From the NCBI GenBank assembly GCA_021776415.1, contig JAJFFY010000045.1, positions 1-64,000 of the forward strand: a DNA stretch of 64,000 bases, written 5' to 3'. Shown in pieces: positions 45,044 through 54,900 of this stretch (the first letter of the stretch is position 1; every line of letters starts with the position of its first letter). A model generated the notes under the pieces. That model was not told the DNA's origin. It searched no databases and was given only the letters and a program-made list of their open reading frames with translations. The position numbers and the translations under genes were made by a program. The DNA comes from Hyphococcus sp. Lineage in GTDB: Bacteria; Pseudomonadota; Alphaproteobacteria; Caulobacterales; Parvularculaceae.

Positions 45044-46419
45044 TGTGACTGGTGAATTGCAGCGGTGAGCGCAAGGGAGGCATCAAGAGTGTCTCTATCA
45101 AGAAAATGCCCATTGACGATCACAGCATCAGGGCGCCGCATCACGGCTAGTCCATCTAACGGATTAGTTGAGACCAGCACAGCGTTTGCTTTGCGGCCTG
45201 GTTCGAGTACACCAACCCCCTCAAATCCAGGAATTTGTTCGGAGATGTTTTTGGTCGCTGTGCTAAGCGCCTGAAATGGTGTCAGTCTTGCATTCGTCAT
45301 GATTTCTAACTCGTCATGTAAGCTTGATCCAGGAATGATCATAGGATTCATCGCATCAGTACCCGCGACAATCTGTACGTTTTCTTCAATCAGTGATTTG
45401 AATAGCGTCGTGCTCTGTTGGTGAAGACCTTGAAAAAATGCGATGGGTGCACCTTGTGAAAAGTACGGGTTGTTTGGTTTTAGCCAAAATGCGCCAACGA
45501 TGACTGGATGTAGATAAGCCATCTCATCACGCGTAACCATGGCATCATAGTCAGTCAGTTGCTCAACGATATTTTTGGTAACACTAAGTGCAGATGTTAT
45601 GAAACAGTCACATGATGCAATCGCGTCAGTCATCCTGAGCAATTCATCTGGTCCGCCGATCCCGACGGCGAACTCATCGAGATGGGCGAACGCGTCCTGA
45701 CTTGAAGCCAAAACACCATTTGCGCCAACGGTGCGTGTAAGGTGACCGTCCACATAGGCGCCGCGGGCATGCGCCTCATCCAACACAGCATCGTATACTT
45801 CCTCGGTCAAATTGCTGCGAATTTTGATGAAATCGTAGCCTTCATCCAAATACTCGGCAACTGCTACACGTGCCTTGGGCGCATCAGTAACAATGTGCGT
45901 AAGTGGCTCGGGCATGACCGGTGGTTTGCCAGAAAGCATCGGGCTGGCAATATTTAGTAATGGCGAGGCTCTGTCCTTAGCAATGTCACGATAAGCAAGA
46001 ATATCCGGTCCGCCGGAAAGCACTCGAACGCCAGTCACCCCATGTGCAAGATAAACCGCCAGCGCAGCCTCATAATCAATCGGCGTTGCTTTCAGCCCAA
46101 ACGCCTGCGTAAATGCGTTAGTTTCTATGTGGATATGAGCATCATTGAGGCCGGGCGCCATAAACTGGCCAGCCGCATTGACGACTTTGTTGCAGCGCCC
46201 TCCGGTATTATCGGCAGATGGTGTGATTGAAAGAATCAAACCATTTCCGATTCGAACCGTTTGGTCCCGCCGCAATGCTGCAGAAGTCATGTCAACGACA
46301 TCCACTTTCGTGATTGCCAGATCGCAACTGTCAGGAATCTTTGCTGACGAAACACAAGACAAAAGAAAAAGAGTGCTCATGCAGCCAGCAACTTTCGGGA
46401 GCGATTGAAAAATGAACAT
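45040..46419 (-). CDS. Amidohydrolase-family protein (imidazolonepropionase/prolidase-like), lipoprotein
   Basis: From the ATG at 46419, which has GGAAGGA 10 bases upstream, the signal sequence ends in a lipobox LLSC. The TIM-barrel metal site of the amidohydrolase superfamily is visible: HxH in GLNDAHIHIE, a probable carbamylated lysine in FIKIRSN, histidines in VDGHLTRT and FAHLDEF, and the aspartate in VAGTDAMNP. Similar exported proteins hydrolyse X-Pro dipeptides or cyclic amides. It is encoded with the serine hydrolase at 43973 and divergently from the AraC-type regulator at 46573, its likely controller. The exact substrate is unknown. Confidence 0.88.
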   Translation of the reverse strand: MFIFQSLPKVAGCMSTLFLLSCVSSAKIPDSCDLAITKVDVVDMTSAALRRDQTVRIGNGLILSITPSADNTGGRCNKVVNAAGQFMAPGLNDAHIHIETNAFTQAFGLKATPIDYEAALAVYLAHGVTGVRVLSGGPDILAYRDIAKDRASPLLNIASPMLSGKPPVMPEPLTHIVTDAPKARVAVAEYLDEGYDFIKIRSNLTEEVYDAVLDEAHARGAYVDGHLTRTVGANGVLASSQDAFAHLDEFAVGIGGPDELLRMTDAIASCDCFITSALSVTKNIVEQLTDYDAMVTRDEMAYLHPVIVGAFWLKPNNPYFSQGAPIAFFQGLHQQSTTLFKSLIEENVQIVAGTDAMNPMIIPGSSLHDELEIMTNARLTPFQALSTATKNISEQIPGFEGVGVLEPGRKANAVLVSTNPLDGLAVMRRPDAVIVNGHFLDRDTLDASLALTAAIHQSQ

Positions 46420-46572
46420 TAAGAATGGTCCTTCCGCACTTGGGGGTGTATGTCGCGTAAAAAATCTCATAATATCGCACGGAATGCTGCATTTTATGGA
46501 ACTAAATCATGATCTGGAACGCCGTGATCACCATCTAAGGCCATTTTCGATGTATTCGTACGGATTAGGAAA

Positions 46573-47607
46573 ATGAATTGGGAGACTGAAACCGTGAGCG
46601 CTGCGCTTGAAGTAGCGATTGTCGCACAACTTGCTTTGTTTTCGGCCTTTGCATTTGTCAATGCGCGCGCAGGCGCCACTGCGCTCTATTTCCTTGCGGC
46701 CCTTGCGGGCCTCATTACTCTAATGTTGGCAGGGAATTTTCTGTCGGCGATTGGGCCCGGCTTTGGAATTATAAATACGGTCAATATTGCATTAGAACTC
46801 CTTGTCGGCCCAGCGCTCTATCTCTATGTGCAACAGGCGCTGCCCGAATCAAAACCACTAGAGAGACGCAATGCACTGCACACAATACCGGCGTTTTTAG
46901 GTATTTTCATTCGATTCAGCATGATTGCATGGCTTGACGCCTATGTTGTAACGGTTCTGATTGTATATCTTGCGGCAAGTGGATTTCTGTTGTGGCGTGG
47001 GAACTACCCGTTACCCTTCGTCCGGTTTGGAGCTGCATTGATTTCCCTGTTCTCGGTAGCATTGGGCTTGCGGGCCTTTATCGCGACAGACGCAGTCGTT
47101 TCTACTGGCTTTCGACTAAGTAGCGGTTATCCGATTTTGCTCGGTGCGATATTGATCGCTGCTTGTTTGATTCTGTTTGTATCGCTGCAATGGCCAGAAA
47201 TTATCAATGCAATATCGCGCACGCCGAAATATGCGCGATCCTCACTAGGTGAGGGAGAAATAGAGAAACTGGCATTGCGCCTGCGTGAAATGATAGATAG
47301 CGAACAACCACATCTTCAAACGGATATTTCACTTGATGACCTGGCGCAACGGCTGGATGTGGCTCCGCGCTATCTCTCACAGGCAATAAATTCAACTTTT
47401 GGAATGAATTTTTCGGCGTTTTTGAATATAGAACGCGTTAAAGTAGCTGCAAAAAAACTGGGCGCGACCAAAACCCTACCGATAAAATCGATAATGTATG
47501 ATTCCGGTTTTCGATCGAAAACGGCCTTTAATCAGGAATTCAAAAAAGTCTTCGGCATAACTCCCAGCGAATACAGAGGTGCAATAGCACAAAGAGATGA
47601 ATGTTGA
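46573..47607 (+). CDS. AraC-family regulator with N-terminal membrane domain
   Basis: Roughly 210 N-terminal residues form about seven hydrophobic helices (VAIVAQLALFSAFAFV, LYFLAALAGLITLMLAG and others). The C-terminal part is an AraC double helix-turn-helix: DISLDDLAQRLDVAPRYLSQAINS and LPIKSIMYDSGFRSKTAFNQEFKKVFGITPSEYRG. The architecture matches the regulator at 38353. It is transcribed away from the amidohydrolase plus serine hydrolase operon across a 153-base gap, which should hold both promoters. It probably activates that operon in response to an envelope or membrane-soluble signal. Confidence 0.9.
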   Translation: MNWETETVSAALEVAIVAQLALFSAFAFVNARAGATALYFLAALAGLITLMLAGNFLSAIGPGFGIINTVNIALELLVGPALYLYVQQALPESKPLERRNALHTIPAFLGIFIRFSMIAWLDAYVVTVLIVYLAASGFLLWRGNYPLPFVRFGAALISLFSVALGLRAFIATDAVVSTGFRLSSGYPILLGAILIAACLILFVSLQWPEIINAISRTPKYARSSLGEGEIEKLALRLREMIDSEQPHLQTDISLDDLAQRLDVAPRYLSQAINSTFGMNFSAFLNIERVKVAAKKLGATKTLPIKSIMYDSGFRSKTAFNQEFKKVFGITPSEYRGAIAQRDEC

Positions 47608-47930
47608 CGACAAAAAATATAGTCTGGGATACAGTCTATAGTTTGACACATGAGTTTAGGGTGGTTTGCGTCCACTAAGCCCCAACCTCCGTCGACCAAA
47701 CACGCTTTCGTCTACGACCGTTTTGGCGAACACTTCCCTTTGGCCAGATAATCTCAATGCCAATAATGGTCCCGTACAGAACGTATAATTCATGGGCCCC
47801 GACCCGCTGTCTATTTCTAGTTAACCAATTTTAAGTCCGCATTACCTGAGCTAAGTGGTTGCAAACTCGCGGCCCGGGTCGTTTTTCCCGCGCCCGTTTT
47901 CGGCATATAGCAATGAAAATCGTGTGAAAA
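47608..47930. other. Intergenic stretch with no gene seen
   Basis: No open frame with recognisable features. It lies between the AraC regulator and the Fic remnant and contains GC-rich patches such as CGCGGCCCGGGTCG but no clear hairpin with a T-run. Confidence 0.4.
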
Positions 47931-48311
47931 TTAACTGTGTGTCTGGAGAAACATTGTCAAACTCCCCTCATTGAGAGTGGTGAGGTAGTCATCATAGACA
48001 AAGAGTTTTCCGCGTTTCTTGATAGTGGATTCGCGCATGATGCTGATTTAAACAAGATGTTCCACTGATTTACGTACTGTGGGAGCGGACAGGCTTAATT
48101 CTTTAGCTGCGACGGGCACGGAAAATATAGGTTTTGAGTGTAAATATTGATGAGCCAATAATGCTGAGGCTGCCGGACGGCCAAGCTGCTATATACGCCG
48201 CTGGTCGTGCTTGAATTTTTCAAGAATTCGCCGCGTCGTCTCCGCCGCCTGATCAGACGGTTCTTTGACGCCGGTCAGGAAGAAATCCAGCCAGGTCTCC
48301 CAATCGCCCCA
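47931..48311 (-). pseudogene. C-terminal remnant of a Fic-family protein
   Basis: Read from 48311 downward, a single frame gives WGDWETWLDFFLTGVKEPSD, then QLGRPAASALLAHQYLHSKP, then APTVRKSVEHLV and MRESTIKKRGKLFVYDDYL. This is the typical C-terminus of Fic AMP-transferase-type proteins with the trailing winged helix. Two in-frame stops (TAG between RRI and QLG, TAA after HLV) interrupt it, another stop lies just before the first tryptophan, and no HPFxxGNG catalytic motif is found upstream. It is a decayed fragment. Confidence 0.8.
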
Positions 48312-48442
48312 TCACACTTATGCTCCCCGTCGGACATATCGTTGACTGAGGCACTGTTAACGATTTGCTTGCGCTTGCACCACCCAAAAATGTCTACCCG
48401 TTCTTTGCCATACATATATTCACGCCGATGGTGCTAACCCAT

Positions 48443-48718
48443 TCAAACGCTTTCCTTGCGGTATGGCTCAGCTATCCGCAAAAGTCCGGATAACAGCATT
48501 GTAGAGCCACGACGGATCATCACTTGGAAATCACCACCACCATGCTCGTCGCGAAGATCATCGAACAGAGCTGGGTATGGAACGCATTTCACAAGCGCTG
48601 GCCGTATCGGCTTTTCATGATCCACACGATAAACATAGCAACGGTCATCAGGATTTTCTTCCTCCGTTAAATTAAAGAAGCAACCGCACAAAATGTCATC
48701 GTCAAAAATATCACGCAT
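48443..48718 (-). CDS. Small hypothetical protein of the mobile element
   Basis: This 91-residue protein is rich in acidic and aromatic residues (MRDIFDDDILCGCFFNLTEEENPDDRCYVYR) with a predicted alpha/beta pattern and no membrane helix. The ATG has a good GGAGA site 9 bases upstream. I do not recognise a domain. Genes of this kind are common between an AlpA-type regulator and an integrase in alphaproteobacterial integrative elements, which is exactly its setting. Function unknown. Confidence 0.6.
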   Translation of the reverse strand: MRDIFDDDILCGCFFNLTEEENPDDRCYVYRVDHEKPIRPALVKCVPYPALFDDLRDEHGGGDFQVMIRRGSTMLLSGLLRIAEPYRKESV

Positions 48719-48762
48719 TATTTTTGTCTCCTGTGTTAAAGTTAGGTGTCTGTGTTCGGAGC

Positions 48763-48824
48763 TGTGTCAGCCTATGTGTCATCGTGTGTGTTGATGTGTG
48801 TGTCAGTGGTGTGTTGCTGACACA
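48763..48824. repeat. Iteron-like TGTGTCA repeats
   Basis: TGTGTCA occurs at 48763, 48775 and 48799 on the plus strand and once inverted (CTGACACA, 48817-48824). All lie within 62 bases of a TG-rich tract between the AlpA-like gene and the small gene at 48443. The first and third copies (both TGTGTCAG) are 36 bases apart. They could be binding sites for the AlpA-like protein, or a replication or excision site of the element. Confidence 0.45.
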
Positions 48825-48843
48825 AAACGATGAAGCATCGTTT
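48825..48843 (-). terminator. Hairpin downstream of the AlpA-like gene
   Basis: AAACGATG (48825-48832) and CATCGTTT (48836-48843) form an 8-bp stem with a 3-base loop. On the minus strand it ends in a short T-run (CATCGTTTT), 36 bases after the stop of the AlpA-like gene, as expected for a weak intrinsic terminator. Confidence 0.5.
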
Positions 48844-48879
48844 CTGTAGAAATCAACCGCCAACCGCGTTGGTTAAGCG

Positions 48880-49083
48880 TCAGGCGCCCTTCTCAAAAAG
48901 TGCTCGAATATCCTCAGCCCGCCATACGGTGATGCGCGGGCCAAGCTTCTCTGGCTTTGGATAGCGCCCAGATTTCACACCCGCCCACCATGTCGATTTA
49001 CTGACCGGGATCGGCCCTTTGGGCGAGAGAATGGACTTCAGGCGTACAAAACCGGTTGTTGGAAATTTGAATTGTTGATGCAT
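48880..49083 (-). CDS. AlpA-like helix-turn-helix regulator (excisionase type)
   Basis: The 67-residue protein fits the AlpA/MerR-like excisionase fold: FVRLKSILSPKGPIPVSKSTWWAGVKSGRYPKPEKLGPRITVWRAEDIRALFE. The elements S-x-S-T-x-W-x-G-V-x-x-G-x-(Y/F)-P and the closing W-x-x-x-D-I-x-x-(L/W) are characteristic. Such proteins regulate integrase expression or direct excision of P4-like elements. It is encoded 2 kb downstream of an integrase on the same strand. Confidence 0.88.
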   Translation of the reverse strand: MHQQFKFPTTGFVRLKSILSPKGPIPVSKSTWWAGVKSGRYPKPEKLGPRITVWRAEDIRALFEKGA

Positions 49084-49202
49084 TGTGCCTCTACTACATT
49101 GCTACATATGCAAAGAAGCATGTGCTCGAACGATGCAGGCCGAAATCGACCACGCAAAACCGAATTCGGCTAGAAAGAAGCTGTTACATCCCGATGGCTT
49201 TG

Positions 49203-49852
49203 CTAATTTGGCTTGCCAATTTCATCAGCGTTGTCTTCGGCAGCAATAGACAAATGCCTGCGGACAGTATCTGCGGAGATTTTCAAGCCGGAGCATTCAA
49301 TCGTGTCAACGATGTTTGTCACCGCGCTTGATTTGCTCTGACTAGAGTCGAAGCGAAACTTGCTGATAGCAATACCAAGCAATATTTTCTGTAACGTTTT
49401 TACTTCTTTCCCCTTTCCGGAAATAGAGCTACCTGATTCACGTTGTTTGGGCTCAGAATCTTGCACAACAAGATCCTTGTACAAACGAAGGTTATCAGCT
49501 TCCAGATTTTCAAATGACAAACGCCAATTTGTAAGTGGCGGCCTTGCTTCTTTAGAGCATCCATAAACCCTTGCGGAGCTTGCAGCTGATTGCTGGCTGC
49601 CCAGGAAACAAGCTCTTCAGGACTTATTCGGATCGAATTTGGAAATGCGCCTGACTCAAATGCTCGGCTCAACAGCGCTTGCAATTTCTTGGCTTCCTCA
49701 TTTTTTACAGGCAGAGGTTTTTCTGGATCGATTGAATTTGGATCAATGTTGAGCAACAGAGCAATCGCCTCACTCTTCGTGAGGACTGTCATCTTGCTCC
49801 AATGGGCATAGTCCGGCTCACTATTCGTCACTTTTGTTCGCTTTCCTGTCAT
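49203..49852 (-). pseudogene. Mobile-element protein, probably frameshifted
   Basis: Two overlapping frames appear to be halves of one protein. The first (ATG at 49852) reads HWSKMTVLTKSEAIALLLNI to ELVSWAASNQLQAPQGFMDALKKQG and then loses sense. The second frame takes over at about the same place with PPLTNWRLSFENLEADNLRL and ends in LQKILLGIAISKFRFDSSQS and KISADTVRRHLSIAAED. The joined product, about 215 residues, has the layout common in proteins encoded next to integrases of alphaproteobacterial elements. The frame change lies near 49530-49545. No strong slippery site is seen, so mutation is likelier than programmed frameshifting. Confidence 0.6.
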
Positions 49853-49896
49853 TGATTATCCATACAGCTAATACGCAATTTATCTTATATGGATTC

Positions 49897-51102
49897 TCAA
49901 CTCGACCGCGGTTTTATGATTTGTGCGCCCTCATCAGCAACAAAACTAGCCCACCTCTCCATCAGGCCCCGGCGTTTCTCAAACAAATCACCACGCCGAT
50001 AGGCGGCTTCTGCCTTGTTCTTGATTGTATGCGCCAGCGCCATTTCGCAAACTTCGTTAGAAAAATTCGTGCGTTCCGCCACCCAATCTCGAAATGTTGA
50101 ACGAAACCCGTGAACGCTTTCTCCATGTCCCATACGACGTAAGGTCATGAGGAACGCCATATTCGAAAGCGGTTTCCCTTCCCTTGCTCCTGGAAAAATG
50201 AATTCGGAGTCCGGAAGGCGCTTTTTTGCTTCTCTTAGGAGCTCAACGCACCTTACCGATAATGGAACGCGATGCTCTTTGCCAGCCTTCATGCGAGCAC
50301 CTGGAATCGTCCATACGGCGTTTTCAAGGTCGATTTCCAACCATTGAACCTCAAGAACTTCACTCGTACGCGCTGCAGTCAGAACCAGAAATTCAAAGGC
50401 CATCGCGGCTGATCTGTCATCACCGTCAGCGCGAAGCCGCCGCACAAACCCTGGGACATCGTCGGGCGCCATGGCGCGGTGATGCGTCTTTCGGTCTGGC
50501 TGTTTGGGCAAACCCTTGGAAACGCCAGCAACAGGGTTTTCATCCTGGAGATATCCTGCCGCCTTTGCCCAATCGAAGACCGCAGACAGCCGTTGCTTCA
50601 AACGTCGCGCGGTTTCTGGTTTCACTAACCAGATCGGCGCAAGGATTTTAAGAATGTCAGGCGTTTCTATTTGATCGACACGCCTTTCACCAATAACCGG
50701 CGCTGCATATTTGTTGATGGTGTTGATCCATTGCTTCGCATGCTTTTGATTTTTCCACGCCGCTGATCGCTCACTATGAACCTTATTCGCAGCCTCGATA
50801 AACGATGGAACCAATGCTAGCTTTCTTCGTTTTTCGGCCAACGGATCGCCGCCGCTACGGGCAATACCTCGATACTCTGCAGCCTTGTTGCGCGCCTCAG
50901 CGAGGCCGACCACACGGCAACCGCCCAACCCAATATCGCGTCGTCGCCCTTGCACGATCGTGCGCAATAGCCATCGCTTAGCGCCCGATGGATCGACCAC
51001 CAAATAGAGGCCATTTCCATCACCGTAACGACCCGGCTGCTTGATGCTTCTCGCACGCATGACGGTCAGTGAATTTTGAGGATGAGATCGAGTGTCCGCC
51101 AT
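49897..51102 (-). CDS. Tyrosine-type site-specific integrase (P4/DUF4102-like)
   Basis: The 401-residue protein has the DUF4102 arm-binding domain (DGNGLYLVVDPSGAKRWLLR, DIGLGGCRVVGLAEAR), a core-binding domain, and an intact catalytic set: R245 in TAARTSEVL, K275 in KAGKEHRVPL, H331 and R334 in VHGFRSTFRDW, H358 in LAHTI and the nucleophile Y368 in EAAYRRGD. The ATG at 51102 has GGGG about 9 bases upstream. With the AlpA-like gene and element genes downstream it defines a second integrative element. No tRNA lies beside it, so its attachment site is not identified; it separates the decayed element from the TIR cluster. Confidence 0.93.
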   Translation of the reverse strand: MADTRSHPQNSLTVMRARSIKQPGRYGDGNGLYLVVDPSGAKRWLLRTIVQGRRRDIGLGGCRVVGLAEARNKAAEYRGIARSGGDPLAEKRRKLALVPSFIEAANKVHSERSAAWKNQKHAKQWINTINKYAAPVIGERRVDQIETPDILKILAPIWLVKPETARRLKQRLSAVFDWAKAAGYLQDENPVAGVSKGLPKQPDRKTHHRAMAPDDVPGFVRRLRADGDDRSAAMAFEFLVLTAARTSEVLEVQWLEIDLENAVWTIPGARMKAGKEHRVPLSVRCVELLREAKKRLPDSEFIFPGAREGKPLSNMAFLMTLRRMGHGESVHGFRSTFRDWVAERTNFSNEVCEMALAHTIKNKAEAAYRRGDLFEKRRGLMERWASFVADEGAQIIKPRSS

Positions 51103-51489
51103 ATAATTACCCCACATTTCACCCCACAATTGGTGCGGGATAGTGCAGGATTTCATCAATAATCATTGGATCATGTTTTTCAATAGGCTATTGATAATAT
51201 TAGCTATTTTGGACGTTCTCGGATTTCGTAAAACAACAAAAAAGAGGACACCCCCTCCGCCCAGGGAGCAATTTCGTCAGCGCATCGAGATCAATCACCT
51301 CAATGTCGTCAATCATAAAGAACTTGACCATAACACCCCGCCTCACCCCGTGGCGCATTGATATGCGCGATGCCAATAGACAACAAACCACAATCCCAAA
51401 TTATGGCGAGAATTGCACTATGCGCAAGTTTACATAACCCGCTGAAAGCAGTTTTTCATGCATTGACGCCTATTTGTGTATTGCGGCTG
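51103..51489. other. Intergenic stretch between integrase and TIR cluster
   Basis: No supported gene. A hairpin GCGCAT-TGAT-ATGCGC lies at 51353-51368. A minus-strand frame near 51200-51390 (MVKFFMIDDIEVIDLDALTK) has no homology I recognise. This interval, facing the start of the integrase, is where an attachment site would be expected. Confidence 0.4.
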
Positions 51490-51957
51490 TCAGCTAAACG
51501 CCAACAGTATAAACAAAAGGGTGAACCCCATCGGCGCGGTGTGTTCAATTGCTGAGACAGGAATATATTTGCGCCGGTCCTTGCCCTCTCCCAGCGCCTT
51601 CCATTCCGCCGCCCAAAAGGGCGAAGTCGGCAGCCGTTTTTCCATCAGGCCAATGACCTGAAATTTTGCCGAATTGAGGTTACGATAGGACCGCGCAAGC
51701 AGAAACCAGAGTAATTGCGTTAGCCCACCGGCAAGGTAGAATGCCGCCGCATGGGTTCCATAGAGCTGGTCGCCAAAAAATACTGCTATGACTATGAACG
51801 ATAGCGATGCGGTCAGGAAAACCATACTCGCCGAATGCCGCCGTGCGCTAATTTCCTCCGCCTGGTGAACATAAAGCTCATATTGACGCAACAGTGCTTT
51901 GTCAGCACTTTCCGCACCAGTCCATAAGCCCTTTTCGATGTCGTCAAGTTCTGCCAT
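51490..51957 (-). CDS. RipA-family small membrane protein
   Basis: The 155-residue protein has an N-terminal helix (LLRQYELYVHQAEEISARRHSA), two membrane segments (about 46-65, VFLTASLSFIVIAVFFG, and 72-91) and the block FLLARSYRNLNSAKFQVIGLMEKRLPTSPF with AEWKALGEGKDRRKYIPVSAIEH. This order, especially RSYR-x-LN-x-x-KF-x-VI and LG-x-G-x5-Y-x-P-x-T/S-x-IE, is that of the RipA-type octameric membrane proteins as I remember them. It starts 14 bases after the TIR-WD40 gene and is probably its operon partner. In this context a membrane effector or pore role is possible; that is inference. Confidence 0.75.
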   Translation of the reverse strand: MAELDDIEKGLWTGAESADKALLRQYELYVHQAEEISARRHSASMVFLTASLSFIVIAVFFGDQLYGTHAAAFYLAGGLTQLLWFLLARSYRNLNSAKFQVIGLMEKRLPTSPFWAAEWKALGEGKDRRKYIPVSAIEHTAPMGFTLLFILLAFS

Positions 51958-51971
51958 TTCTTATGTTTCCT

Positions 51972-54900
51972 TCATTGTCCGCCGACACGACGACCTACCA
52001 CGCTACGCAGCCAACCACCCTCGCCTGCACAGCCATAGCCAACGGCGGAACACCACTGCGCGCGATAATATTTCCAGTGCAACAAACCATAATGTGCGCA
52101 TGGATTGCCACCTTCGCCTTTTAGTGCTCCAAAATTGTAGCGTAATCGCGATTGCTCTGTTTCAAGTGTCGCGCCTTTTGGCATGGCGCCGCACGCTGCA
52201 TGCATGATTTCACGCATTTTATTGTATTCTGGTGGCAGCGCCCAACGGCGCGTCGAGCGGACTGTGCTGACAGCAATCTCGCGGTCATCATTAACAAGGT
52301 TGGCGAACCAGTTGAAATTCGTCGTACGTGTCTCAACGGGAATCGAAACGAGTTCTCGACCGGATGCAATGTCCCATACTCTGACAAATCCGCTCGGCGA
52401 GACAGTCAAAACTTTTGTATCCCGGGAATTGAACTCGGCGCTCGAAATGTGGTGCCCAGGTTCGCGGAATCGCCCGACTTTGCTTGCCGTTATGAGATCC
52501 ATCAATAGCGCTGTGTTATCCGCTGAAGCAGAGAGCAGAACCGTTCCCGCCCGATTAAAGCGTAGGCTATTGATAACCGCATCATGTTCTGTATAGCGGC
52601 TCATTACCTGGTATGAACCGTCTTGCATGCGACCGAGCACAGAAATTTCGTTGCCGCTAGCGACGGCAATTAAGCCTTTGTCGCGGCTAATAGCAAAACC
52701 CTGTGCGGGTAGCGTTGAGGCGAGCACTTTGTCCTCGCCGGGATCCCAGATAATGCTTTGCGTACCGTTCTGCTGAGTCAATAAACTAACGCTCTGGTCC
52801 TGGGAATCGGCGATGAATGTATAAGGACGAAAGCGCGAATGCCGCCAGATTTGGCGACCGCTTACGACGTCAATCTTGTACCACTGATTGTCAACGTCAA
52901 GAGCGACAATCGATCTATCTTCATCAACAAGCTTGAAGTGTTGAAGTGGGGCAGGAAACATAAGACGCAACAGTCCTTTATCGCCCATGCCAGCCCGGTT
53001 GCCGCTCTTAACATCCCAAATTTCAAGAAAGTTGTCACTGACGCCGCGACGCGATCTTGACAATGTGATGACGCGCGCGCCATCCAGCGTAAAAGCGGCG
53101 CCGGCAAATGGTTTCGTGGCCTGCGGCAGCGTTGACAGAATTTGCCCCTTGCTGACTGCCAGAATATACGCCGCATGCGGGTTTTCATTGATCTGATCGA
53201 CCATAAGCGCCAATTTGCGATCCCGGCTGAAGAAGGCCGAACCAGGGTGGGTGCTTAACACTTTTTGTGCAGCGGCGAGTTCTGACAGACGGACAGCGCG
53301 ATCCTCGCCGATGGTGGCGACCAGCCGGCCCGCCCTGTCGACTGCTTGCATGGCGCCGTTAAGTCGTCCAACGCTATCGCCGGTTTTTGGATTCCAAACC
53401 CTCACGCTTCCATCTGTCACAGTATACGCATTCGCCGATTCGATATCGAATCCTGCGTCGATGACTCGTTCATTGTCGTCATGAAGGAGCGGGATTGCGC
53501 TTGAAAGCTTCGCGCTCTCTTCTGAAATTCCTTTTAAACTCTGTAAAAAGATTCCATCTGAGAACAACAGCATCGCATATTTCGAATCCGGGCTAAATAT
53601 TACGTTGCCGACAGCATATGCACCCGCTCCGAAATCGCACCTATTGATCAGTTGTTTTCGTATGCGCGTCTCAAGTTCTGCGAACAAATCGAGAATTTGC
53701 AGTTCGCAATTCCTCCGCTCCACATAAGCGAGGTATCGACCGTCATGTGAAAGACTAATAGCGGCGCCTTTCAACTCATAGATCGATCCTTCGGGATCTA
53801 AAATGTCCCAAACACTGATTTTCGGAACACGTGTTGAACTTGGAGAAGGATCGTAGGAATACTTGACCAGTGTGTTATTTTCTAGGGCATAGCGGTTCAC
53901 CACGTTGCCAAATTGAATCGGTTGGCGCGGCATTTCTGTCTCTTTCGCCATCGCGCCTATATTGTCGACTTTTCCGAATGGATTTTCGGTGTTCGAAACG
54001 CCGTCTGCGATAATGAAGAAACCTCCAAAGAAATTATTATCCTCTTCTGGTTCAGCACCAACACGCGGATCGATGCGTGCAACGACGGAACCGGAATTGA
54101 GTTCAAATACCGATATGACGCCGTCTGGCTCAACGACCATGCCGCGGCTAGCCAGTGAATCACCGCCCTTAAAAGAGCCAGCCGGCATGGACGTCGGTTG
54201 TTCGGAATCGATTTCCCAACCTTCCAATTTACCACTTGCAATATTGCCAACATAAAGGCGGCGGCTGTCGGCGCTGAATATCGCAAAAGGCCTCTCATAG
54301 GGCAGTTGCAAATCGAACTGGCGTTCGCCCGTGACGACGTCGTATACATCGACGCGGCGATGGGAAACCAGCACCAGAAATCGGCCATCGTTTGAAAAGA
54401 TGCTGCCGACCGGCGCCGTGCCGTTCGGTGAAATCGTTGCGATTTTGGCGCCAGTTTCAACATCGAGCACTGTAGTTCTGCCGGTGCTTGAGGTGATTGC
54501 AGCGCGCTCTCCATCCGGACTAAGCGCGGCGATAAGCCTCTCGCCAGCATTGGCTTGGGCCGTTAGCACAATGCGATTCTTGTAAAGTGCGTTGCTCAAT
54601 TGAACCAAAATATTGTCGTTTTGAGGACGGTCGAACACGACGCCTTTGCCAGACGGCGCCCCCTCAAGCGCCAGCATCAAGCCAATGTCTGTCGCACTAT
54701 CGTCTACGGCGCTTCTCGCATGCGACGCCAGAATGCTCGACTCAGTAGAGAGTGCCTGATTGCGTTGTTGCATGGCAAAATAGGTGGAAATAGACGCTAC
54801 GAAAAAGAGCACACTAATGGAAACGATAATTCGCCGGGCGGTGCGTTGCGCGTGCGTGTCAGCAATCTCCTGTTCTCGTGCTATCTCGTTTTGCGAGAAC

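Noticed and set aside
48763-48824. CRISPR-like array
   Set aside because: The repeats are only 7-8 bases with uneven short spacing and one inverted copy; they do not form a CRISPR array, and none was seen elsewhere in the window.
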